DNA of 5,472 nt. Source: RGIG8597 sp045133795. Lineage in GTDB: Bacteria > Spirochaetota > GWE2-31-10. The translations under genes were made by a program, and so were the position numbers. The stretch is taken from positions 1 to 5,472 of the forward strand of contig JBGUUT010000038.1 of assembly GCA_045133795.1 (NCBI GenBank), in the 5' to 3' direction. The notes under the pieces were generated by a model that was not told the origin of the DNA, did not search any database, and worked only from the letters and a program-made list of their open reading frames with translations. Shown here piece after piece: positions 1 to 4,761 of the stretch. Position 1 is the stretch's first letter. Each line of letters opens with the position of its first letter.

Positions 1-237
1 CATAGAAGTATTTATCAGCGGTGTGTTGATTTGAAATCCCTCTTCCAGTAAAGAGCAGATTGTTTCCGTGTAGATTTGCATTGTAGCAGTGATGTCGGCT
101 TTTGTAAGAGTAGAGCCTCTTTCAATCATCTTGTCGATAATTTTTTCGAGGTTGTATGACTGGCTGTCTGTTACTTGTGCCATGTAATCGTTTGGTTCCG
201 GTGTGAGTAAGTTCTCACGCAGAGCGTACTTTAACAT
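1..237 (-). CDS. HU/IHF-like DNA-binding protein, N-terminal part (3' end outside window)
   Basis: This partial gene gives 79 residues beginning MLKYALRENLLTPEPNDY and continuing through a Ser/Thr-rich turn (RGSTLTKADI, about residues 40-49) to NTPLINTSM at the window edge. That opening is typical of the HU-like DNA-binding family (HU-DNA_bdg, often fused to DUF4469) known from Bacteroidota and treponemes; I recognise it from memory, not from a search. Relatives probably bind or bend DNA in the nucleoid, and their exact role is poorly known. The start is set by the family-typical N-terminus, an upstream in-frame stop, and AAGGAG at 250-255, 12 nt from the ATG, which is somewhat long. It is the last of three minus-strand genes, lies beyond the HNH gene's terminator, and has no leader like the other two. 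I see no convincing promoter. The C-terminal domain cannot be assessed. Confidence 0.85.
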   Translation of the reverse strand, partial: MLKYALRENLLTPEPNDYMAQVTDSQSYNLEKIIDKMIERGSTLTKADITATMQIYTETICSLLEEGFQINTPLINTSM

Positions 238-383
238 TTTTCTTAATAACTCCTTTCTGATTTTTTACATTTTTGTGCAATCTAAAAAAGCGTTGATTTC
301 AATGCTGAATTACCGGCACGTCTGCCTTTATTTTCATTACTTTTTTGGATTGCAACTCTATTTGGTGCCACCATTTTTTTATT
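238..383 (-). other. Intergenic region upstream of the HU-like gene
   Basis: This stretch separates the HNH terminator from the HU-like gene. It holds the AAGGAG ribosome binding site at 250-255 and a weak 4-bp hairpin (GGCA/TGCC, 314-325). I could not find a convincing -35/-10 pair on the minus strand. An ATG at 372-374 opens a 30-codon minus-strand reading frame ending at 282, but it has no Shine-Dalgarno sequence and I do not call it a gene. The leader motif found before the two neighbouring cassettes is absent here. Confidence 0.4.
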
Positions 384-411
384 AAAAAAACTCCCCCTGT
401 TAAAGAGGGAG
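384..411 (-). terminator. Intrinsic terminator of the HNH gene
   Basis: Read on the minus strand, CUCCCUCU (411-404) pairs with AGGGGGAG (398-391) in an 8-bp stem with one G-U pair around the loop UUAAC, followed by seven U (390-384). It begins 7 nt after the HNH stop codon. Stem and loop closely resemble the terminator of the upstream peptide cassette at 857-886, sharing the UAACAGG core. Confidence 0.85.
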
Positions 412-418
412 CGGTTAC

Positions 419-748
419 TTAGAGTTTTACAATGACATAGTCTTTGCTACTGTAATTGTAGTTTGCTTCTGTGTCATAGTAGCTTCTTGAATGTTTTACC
501 TGGAAACGTCGTCCGTTGGCGTAGAATGTAGTGTCACAACCTTTTTCCCTGTTTGTCTTGATGTTGACAATCTGAAGATTTGACAATCTGTCAGTGCCTC
601 CGTTAGACTCAGGCATGATGTGGTCTACATCCCAGCCGTATGATGACCAAGAATCCCCATGGCAATCACGGTGGATTTCTCTCCCGGCAAAATCGTAAGC
701 TACCTCTTTGTAACCAAATTCTTTAATCCAAAATTCATCATGAGTCAT
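419..748 (-). CDS. Small single-domain HNH endonuclease
   Basis: This 109-residue protein has a clear HNH (beta-beta-alpha metal) nuclease core. WDVDHIMPESNGG covers residues 39-51 and contains the catalytic-type Asp42-His43; LSNLQIVN supplies Asn57, and KTNREKG supplies Asn66. The family uses a divalent metal to cut or nick DNA. No DNA-recognition, methylase, integrase or membrane domain is present, so the target is unknown. The N-terminal 38 residues and the Tyr-rich tail (residues 75-109) match nothing I recognise. The start is firm: AAAGGAGGG at 754-762 lies 5 nt from the ATG. A terminator follows almost at once, so this is a near-monocistronic cassette. Its leader (749-830) resembles that of the upstream peptide gene and could mask its ribosome binding site. 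No clear promoter lies between it and the upstream terminator, so it may depend on read-through. Possible roles include a defence nuclease, a mobile-element remnant or a DNA-processing helper of the nearby HU-like protein; I cannot choose between them. Confidence 0.85.
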   Translation of the reverse strand: MTHDEFWIKEFGYKEVAYDFAGREIHRDCHGDSWSSYGWDVDHIMPESNGGTDRLSNLQIVNIKTNREKGCDTTFYANGRRFQVKHSRSYYDTEANYNYSSKDYVIVKL

Positions 749-830
749 AGTGACCCTCCTTTAAAAATAAAATTAGTAGGCGTAACGCCCTTAAAGTCCC
801 TCTTTTATCTTTAAGGATTTGTCCGAGTTT
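749..830 (-). promoter_or_regulatory. Structured 5' leader of the HNH gene (candidate cis-regulatory RNA)
   Basis: Two alternative folds can be drawn on the minus strand. In one, CCUUAAAG (816-809) pairs with CUUUAAGG (796-789) as an 8-bp hairpin with a 12-nt loop, stacked on a short GGCG/CGCC hairpin (789-779). In the other, 817-803 pairs with 772-757 in 15 pairs with a single bulged A (762) and one G-U, burying the AAAGGA of the Shine-Dalgarno (754-762) and enclosing the small hairpin. The upstream strand is shared, so the two folds exclude each other. The peptide leader at 1044-1125 has the same order of elements and nearly the same spacing to its start codon. It does not match any riboswitch consensus I can recall. 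The pairings were done by eye. Confidence 0.6.
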
Positions 831-856
831 TGAATCAAAGAACATTTTTTTGTTTT

Positions 857-886
857 AAGAAAAACTCTCTCCTGTTACAGAGAGAG
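857..886 (-). terminator. Intrinsic terminator of the small peptide gene
   Basis: On the minus strand, CUCUCUCU (886-879) pairs with GGAGAGAG (872-865) in an 8-bp stem including one U-G pair, with the loop GUAACA, followed by UUUUUCUU (864-857). It lies 37 nt beyond the peptide stop. It is a near copy of the HNH terminator at 384-411. Confidence 0.85.
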
Positions 887-923
887 AAAACGTGAAGTTT
901 TTTTTCAGTACAACCGCCTAAGC

Positions 924-1043
924 TTATCGGCTCGGAGGATTGTTTCCTCTGTTACCGCCACTAGGATTACCGGTCTTTGACGGAAAGTTTCCGCCTGTAG
1001 AGTGGTATGGATTTCCCGGTTGAGATACTGATGTTTTTGCCAT
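924..1043 (-). CDS. 39-residue Gly/Asn/Pro/Ser-rich small protein
   Basis: This short gene starts MAKTSVSQPGNPYHSTGG and ends NRGNNPPSR. It has no predicted helix, signal peptide, membrane segment or cysteine. Its composition is low-complexity: mostly Gly, Asn, Pro and Ser, with a few basic residues and no Asp or Glu, so it is basic and probably disordered. Two imperfect repeats are visible, GNPYHSTGGNFPSK and the shorter GNPSGGNRGNNPPS. The start at 1043 is chosen over an upstream in-frame ATG (1169) because AAGGAGG at 1050-1056 sits an ideal 6 nt away, and the longer version would translate the conserved structured leader. A strong promoter, a leader and a terminator surround it, so it is very likely expressed. 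I do not recognise a function. RNA or nucleic-acid binding, or a substrate for modification, are guesses. Confidence 0.7.
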   Translation of the reverse strand: MAKTSVSQPGNPYHSTGGNFPSKTGNPSGGNRGNNPPSR

Positions 1044-1125
1044 GATTGGCCTCCTTAAAATAAAAATAGTTTGGCATTCAAAGAATGCCTTTAAAGCCCC
1101 ATCTTTACTAAGGATTCCGATTTGT
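1044..1125 (-). promoter_or_regulatory. Structured 5' leader of the small peptide gene (candidate cis-regulatory RNA)
   Basis: On the minus strand, GGCAUUC (1089-1083) and GAAUGCC (1079-1073) form a perfect 7-bp hairpin with loop UUU. A local stem pairs UAAAG (1107-1103) with CUUUA (1096-1092), extended after a 2-nt bulge by CCUU (1113-1110) with AAGG (1091-1088). In the competing fold, 1114-1108 pairs with 1058-1052 and 1107-1101 with 1067-1061, separated by a 2-nt bulge (14 pairs in all), masking the AAGGA of the Shine-Dalgarno at 1050-1056. The position of each element relative to the start codon matches the HNH leader within about 2 nt. The hairpin sequence differs from the HNH copy while the pairing is kept, which suggests selection on structure. 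Confidence 0.6.
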
Positions 1126-1141
1126 TGCAAAAACAGTTGCA

Positions 1142-1169
1142 CTTGTAAAAAAAAAAAGTAATTTGTCAA
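1142..1169 (-). promoter_or_regulatory. Promoter of the small peptide cassette
   Basis: On the minus strand a perfect -35 TTGACA (1169-1164) is followed by a 16-nt, T-rich spacer and a -10-like TACAAG (1147-1142). Transcription would begin near 1135, where similarity to the HNH leader also begins, so the conserved leader corresponds to the transcribed region. Its -35 overlaps that of the divergent promoter at 1163-1191. Confidence 0.6.
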
Positions 1170-1191
1170 CGCTTTTGTTTAAAAGTAAATT
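1163..1191 (+). promoter_or_regulatory. Promoter of the coiled-coil/HEPN operon
   Basis: TTGTCA (1163-1168) and TAAATT (1186-1191) are separated by 17 nt and would give a transcript starting near 1198, leaving about 22 nt before the start codon at 1220. Its -35 occupies nearly the same bases as the -35 of the leftward promoter, so both promoters probably cannot be bound by polymerase at once. Confidence 0.5.
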
Positions 1192-1219
1192 TTTAAAATT
1201 TTGGGTGGAGATAGGGTAG

Positions 1220-1771
1220 ATGGAAGATTGGTTGATTTGGGGGATTGTTGCTGTTGTCGGGGTAGTTTTTTTTCTGCTAAAAGGGGCTTCCTCTCAGAAT
1301 GAAGTTAATTCTGAAGCTGAAACATTGGAAAAGGAAGTAAAAAAGCAAAACAAAGAGATTAGCAAGATAAAAAAGCAAATTGAGTTTTTTCTCGAAGCTA
1401 TGCATAAACCTTTTTTAGATTCTTTCAAAGAGTTTGATAAGGTGATTACGAATTTGTTGAAAAATGAAATAGAAAGATTGCAAGGTAATAAAATAGATAT
1501 AATCTCAGAGAATTTAACTGTCGTATTTGATGAAAATGACAATCTTACTGATAAATTGAAGAAAATTAAGGTGATTACTGACCAAAGATTAAATGAATGT
1601 AAAGAAATCGAGTCGGTCATTAACGATTTGAAAATCGATAAGATGCAGGATTTGTATAATAAATTATTGGCGAATTCTACTGCTTATGACATTGATTTAA
1701 TGATAGAAACTTATAAATTGATTAGTAATTTTTTGAATGGTCAAAAGCAAAATCTTAGCGAGGTAAAATAA
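1220..1771 (+). CDS. Membrane-anchored coiled-coil protein, first gene of a HEPN operon
   Basis: This 183-residue protein has one hydrophobic segment at about residues 5-21 (LIWGIVAVVGVVFFLL), best read as an N-terminal membrane anchor because no cleavage site is apparent. The rest is helical and rich in Lys, Glu, Asn and Ile, with heptad-like stretches at about residues 32-60 (EKEVKKQNKEISKIKKQIEF) and again at about 107-145, suggesting a coiled coil. I do not recognise the family. GGAG at 1207-1210 lies 9 nt from the ATG and supports the start. Its stop overlaps the start of the HEPN-like gene by one base (TAATG), so the two are co-transcribed and probably translationally coupled. A role in anchoring or restraining the HEPN partner at the membrane is an inference from that linkage. 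A predicted minus-strand reading frame inside it is a shadow. Confidence 0.8.
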   Translation: MEDWLIWGIVAVVGVVFFLLKGASSQNEVNSEAETLEKEVKKQNKEISKIKKQIEFFLEAMHKPFLDSFKEFDKVITNLLKNEIERLQGNKIDIISENLTVVFDENDNLTDKLKKIKVITDQRLNECKEIESVINDLKIDKMQDLYNKLLANSTAYDIDLMIETYKLISNFLNGQKQNLSEVK

Positions 1772-2553
1772 TGGATGATGTTTTAAAATCCATTTTTGAC
1801 GGTATCAATAACAGTGTCAATTCATTAAACGATAAGATAAAAAACACTGAAGGGACATCAAATGCGGGACTGGATGATTTTGCAAAGAAAATGATACCTA
1901 ATGAAAAAGATTTACCTGAAACTCTTTTGGTCGGAGCTGTCGGTTGTATTTTACCGGCAGCAAAAATAATAGATAAAGCCGTGAAAATGCAGAATAATCC
2001 TAATGAAAAGATAACAACTAAAGATGTTCTTTCTACCATCGGATTGACCGCAGTGGGATTGACACCGATGGCAATGAAAATATATTCCGATAATGAAAAG
2101 AGAGAGAATAGTGAAAAACTAGAAGAAAAATTAAAAAAATGCGTAGAGTATTATGAAAATGAGGATATTCCTTTTGATGAGCGTTTGAAAACTGCACGCA
2201 AAGAAATAGAAAAGAGTCTTAAAAATGATGAAAAAAAGGTTACTGCTAAAATTTTACTTTTATTCTATTTCTCAAAGTTTGAGAACCTATTGGATAAAAT
2301 CTTAAAAGGTTTGATAGGTAATCATCCGGAAAGGGATGTAAAACCGACAGGTTCAATGGAAGGAAAGATAAAAAAAATTAAGAAGTTTCCGGCATTTCAA
2401 GATTCAACTCTAAATGCATTAAGTGATGAGACGTTAAAACAAATAAGTGATTTGCGTAACCACTTGGCTCACGGCGAACCTTTGACAAATGAAAATCTTG
2501 AAACAGTTCTTCCGGCATTCGATTTGATGGCTGATATTTTGCGTAAGTATTAA
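1771..2553 (+). CDS. Protein with C-terminal HEPN-like domain (RNHLAH motif)
   Basis: This 260-residue protein has three parts. Residues 1-48 are polar and helical. Residues 50-106 hold two hydrophobic stretches (TLLVGAVGCILPAAKII and VLSTIGLTAVGLTPMAM) that could pack on or enter the membrane. Residues 155-258 look like an all-helical HEPN domain: an early helix with LLLFYFSKFENLLDKIL, then DLRNHLAHGEP (227-237) with Arg229, Asn230, His231 and His234. R-N-x-x-x-H is the signature of HEPN ribonucleases such as those of toxin-antitoxin, abortive-infection and CRISPR-associated proteins, though some HEPN proteins are not catalytic. The start overlaps the preceding stop by one base, with only a weak GCGAGG upstream, as in translational coupling. 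A terminator follows at 2575. No partner of the usual MNT-antitoxin type is present. The nuclease role is an inference from the motif. Confidence 0.75.
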   Translation: MDDVLKSIFDGINNSVNSLNDKIKNTEGTSNAGLDDFAKKMIPNEKDLPETLLVGAVGCILPAAKIIDKAVKMQNNPNEKITTKDVLSTIGLTAVGLTPMAMKIYSDNEKRENSEKLEEKLKKCVEYYENEDIPFDERLKTARKEIEKSLKNDEKKVTAKILLLFYFSKFENLLDKILKGLIGNHPERDVKPTGSMEGKIKKIKKFPAFQDSTLNALSDETLKQISDLRNHLAHGEPLTNENLETVLPAFDLMADILRKY

Positions 2554-2574
2554 AGTATTTAACGGTGCGTTTAA

Positions 2575-2602
2575 GGGCGGAAAAAACTTCCGCTCTTTTT
2601 TT
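2575..2602 (+). terminator. Intrinsic terminator of the coiled-coil/HEPN operon
   Basis: GGGCGGAA (2575-2582) pairs with TTCCGCTC (2588-2595) in 8 bp including one G-U, with the loop AAAAC, followed by seven T (2596-2602). It lies 21 nt after the HEPN gene stop. On the opposite strand it lacks a U-tract, so it appears to be one-directional. Confidence 0.9.
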
Positions 2603-2626
2603 ATGCAGTCTGCTTTTTTTATTACA

Positions 2627-2667
2627 GGGACAGACCTTGCTTTCAAAATAGAATAAAGGTCTGTCCC
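2627..2667. repeat. 41-bp palindromic element with 12-bp perfect arms
   Basis: GGGACAGACCTT (2627-2638) is repeated in perfect inverted orientation as AAGGTCTGTCCC (2656-2667) around a 17-nt loop. It lies between the convergent ends of the HEPN operon and the NAD synthetase gene. Neither strand has a U-tract after the stem, so it is not a normal intrinsic terminator, although it could still stabilise the nadE transcript end. GGGACAGACCT-type palindromes resemble REP-like units that are often dispersed and mobilised by IS200-related (RAYT) transposases. That link is from memory and unproven here. Confidence 0.75.
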
Positions 2668-2673
2668 CGATAT

Positions 2674-4605
2674 TTACTCAATGTCTTTCAAAAAATCTTT
2701 TGCGGAACTTTCGCAGCTCATACGCCATGAACCTCTCGGCGACAAATCAACAGAACCGACTTTAGGGCCTGCAGGAACACAATCACGTTTCCATTGGCTG
2801 GTAAAAAAGCGTTTTACAAAAGTGACAAGCCATTTTTTAATTTCATCAGATGTGTATTTTCCGTCAAATGCGACATTTGCCATATATAAAATCTTTTCTG
2901 CACTGAAACCGAAACGAGTAAAGTAGTAAAGGAAAAAGTCGTGAAGTTCGTAAGGTCCGATTTTTTCTTCGGTTTTTTGCAAAATTTCCTTTCCGTCGGC
3001 TCCCGGAGGCAAGAGTTCCGGTGAAATCGGGAAATCAACGATTTTTTGCAATGTATCTTTTATATTTTCATTTTCTGTTTTTAGTGCTTCGTAATGAATT
3101 AAATAAGGAATCAGGCTTTTGGGAACTCCGCAATTAACATTGTACATACTCATGTGGTCTCCGTTGTAAGTTGACCATCCCAGTGCAATTTCAGATAAAT
3201 CACCTGTTCCTACTACGATTCCGTTTTCTTTATTTGCAGTGCTCATTAATAGGTAAGTTCTGGCTCTTGCTTGTACATTTTCGTATGTTACATCGTAATC
3301 TTGCGGATTATGATTAATCATGTCAAACATTTTTGTACTGATGTCTTTTATGTCAATCTCACGCAAATTTGAAAATCCTAAAATTTCACAAAGTTCTTTT
3401 ACCGCACCGAGAGTCATTTGTGTAGTTCCGAATCCGGGCATTGTTAAAGGTAAAATCTTTTCTTTTGCAGGTAGTCCCAGTAGTTTTACGGCACGCAGAG
3501 CGACAAGTAATGCCAAAGTAGAATCAAGTCCGCCGGAAAGTCCGATAACAACTTTTGGATAACGCAAAGTTTCTAATCTGCGTGCTAAAGCGACACTTTG
3601 GATTGAAAGAATTTCTTCACATCTCTGTGAAAGTTCATTTTTATCTGTTGGTATAAAAGGATGGCGAGGAAAACTTCTTTTTGCTGAAAAGTTGTTACTT
3701 TCTAATCTGAAAGAGATTTTAAAATCATCAGCATCTTCTGCGGTTTGTATGTTGTTGTTTTGTAATCTTTCAGCTTGGAGTTTTTCCAAATCAATTTCGG
3801 CATAAACAGCAACGGGCTGTCCCATTGTAAGAAGTTTGCTTTCAGCAAGACATTCTCCGTTTTCAAAAATAAAACATCCGCCGTCAAAAACCGTATCAGT
3901 CGTAGATTCTGCGGCAGAAGCATTACTGTAAATATAACCACAGTTCAATTTTGCAGATTGCATTTGAATTAAGTTGTATCGATAAGCAGGTTTTGTGGCT
4001 GTAATGTTGCTTGCCGATAAGTTAAAAATCATTAAGGCTCCGTTAGCTGTCATTTTGCATGACGGAGAAATTGGAACTAACAAATCTTCACATATTTCAA
4101 CACCGAATGAAAAGAGTGGAGAATCTTCATTTTGAAATACAAGTTCTGTTGAGAACGGAATTTCTTCTTTTTCTATTGTGATGGTTTGAGGATAATCAAA
4201 AGTCGGTTGAGTAAACCAACGTTGTTCATAAAATTCGTGATGATTGGGAATGTGACTTTTAGGGACGATTCCCAAAATCTTTCCTTTGCACAATACTGCG
4301 GCACAATTATAAAGGTTATTATCTTTTGCCAAGGGAAGTCCGACTATTGTTACAATCGGAATGTCTCTGGTTTCTCGTTTGATTTCCAGCAATCCTTGAA
4401 TTGCAGCTTTTTTTAGATTTTGAATGTGAAATAAATCTTGGCATGAATACGAAGTAATGCTTAATTCCGGAAAAACAATTACACTGCAACCTTTTTCAGC
4501 AGCTTCTTTAACAGTATTGATAATTTGTGTACAATTATAAACTGTGTCGGCTGTTTTTCCGTAAACAGACGCAGCACAGACTTTGATAAAACCATATTTA
4601 TTCAT
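2674..4605 (-). CDS. nadE: Glutamine-dependent NAD+ synthetase
   Basis: This complete 643-residue two-domain enzyme makes NAD+ in the cytoplasm from deamido-NAD+, ATP and glutamine, the final step of NAD biosynthesis. The N-terminal nitrilase-type glutaminase domain (about 1-290) carries the expected triad: Glu47 in FPELS, Lys116 in VPKSHIPNHHEFYE and Cys172 in EICEDL. The C-terminal synthetase domain (about 330-640) has the ATP-pyrophosphatase loop SGGLDS (357-362), GTGDLSEIALGW (466-477), NGDHMSMYNVN (481-491) and PISPELLPP (526-534). The length is usual for the long glutamine-using form, and no key residue is missing. AAGGAT at 4611-4616, 5 nt from the ATG, sets the start, and a good promoter lies at 4636-4664. 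It is divergent from the GH3 lipoprotein gene and appears to be a housekeeping gene outside the accessory block. Confidence 0.97.
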   Translation of the reverse strand: MNKYGFIKVCAASVYGKTADTVYNCTQIINTVKEAAEKGCSVIVFPELSITSYSCQDLFHIQNLKKAAIQGLLEIKRETRDIPIVTIVGLPLAKDNNLYNCAAVLCKGKILGIVPKSHIPNHHEFYEQRWFTQPTFDYPQTITIEKEEIPFSTELVFQNEDSPLFSFGVEICEDLLVPISPSCKMTANGALMIFNLSASNITATKPAYRYNLIQMQSAKLNCGYIYSNASAAESTTDTVFDGGCFIFENGECLAESKLLTMGQPVAVYAEIDLEKLQAERLQNNNIQTAEDADDFKISFRLESNNFSAKRSFPRHPFIPTDKNELSQRCEEILSIQSVALARRLETLRYPKVVIGLSGGLDSTLALLVALRAVKLLGLPAKEKILPLTMPGFGTTQMTLGAVKELCEILGFSNLREIDIKDISTKMFDMINHNPQDYDVTYENVQARARTYLLMSTANKENGIVVGTGDLSEIALGWSTYNGDHMSMYNVNCGVPKSLIPYLIHYEALKTENENIKDTLQKIVDFPISPELLPPGADGKEILQKTEEKIGPYELHDFFLYYFTRFGFSAEKILYMANVAFDGKYTSDEIKKWLVTFVKRFFTSQWKRDCVPAGPKVGSVDLSPRGSWRMSCESSAKDFLKDIE

Positions 4606-4635
4606 AATTTATCCTTGCAAAATGGAATGAGACCG

Positions 4636-4664
4636 ATTATCTAATTTCGGAAATAAATAATCAA
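4636..4664 (-). promoter_or_regulatory. Promoter of nadE
   Basis: On the minus strand TTGATT (4664-4659), a 17-nt spacer and GATAAT (4641-4636) form a good sigma-70-like promoter. A start near 4629 would leave a 5' leader of about 24 nt. I see no operator or riboswitch in so short a leader. The divergent GH3 gene has only a weak candidate: TTGACG at 4673-4678 lacks a good -10 partner. Confidence 0.65.
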
Positions 4665-4761
4665 CAAAAATATTGACGGTTAAGATAAATATTTACTTAT
4701 TAACTTTCGATTCTATTTAGATTATTTGAAACAGTAAAAGAAATTTGGGGTAAGTATTTGA

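Noticed and set aside
282..374. 30-codon minus-strand frame starting MVAPNRV just after the HNH terminator
   Set aside because: Only a run of A precedes the ATG, with no ribosome binding site, promoter or recognisable product.
203..385. Plus-strand 60-codon reading frame
   Set aside because: It overlaps the start of the HU-like gene and the HNH terminator antisense, has Phe/Tyr-rich non-biological composition and no ribosome binding site.
749..830. HEARO/omega RNA associated with an HNH gene
   Set aside because: Those RNAs accompany IscB-type proteins with RuvC and HNH domains and are much longer; here the protein is a lone HNH domain and the same leader precedes an unrelated peptide.
735..853. 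Minus-strand reading frame of about 35 codons starting MFFDSKLG inside the HNH leader and overlapping the HNH start
   Set aside because: No Shine-Dalgarno precedes its ATG, and the related peptide leader does not keep the frame relative to its own gene, so the conservation is of RNA and not protein.
384..1125. Integron gene-cassette array with attC sites
   Set aside because: Short ORFs with repeated intervening DNA invited the idea, but I find no paired GTTRRRY/RYYYAAC core sites, and the shared parts are terminators and translation leaders.
1294..1620. Minus-strand 108-codon reading frame within the coiled-coil gene
   Set aside because: It is antisense to a well-supported gene, has no ribosome binding site and has Ser/Phe/Leu-rich composition expected from the complement of a Lys/Glu-rich coding sequence.
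2605..2620. GCAGTCTGC followed by seven T as a second terminator
   Set aside because: The palindrome would leave a one-base loop, so no realistic hairpin forms; the proper terminator is at 2575-2602.
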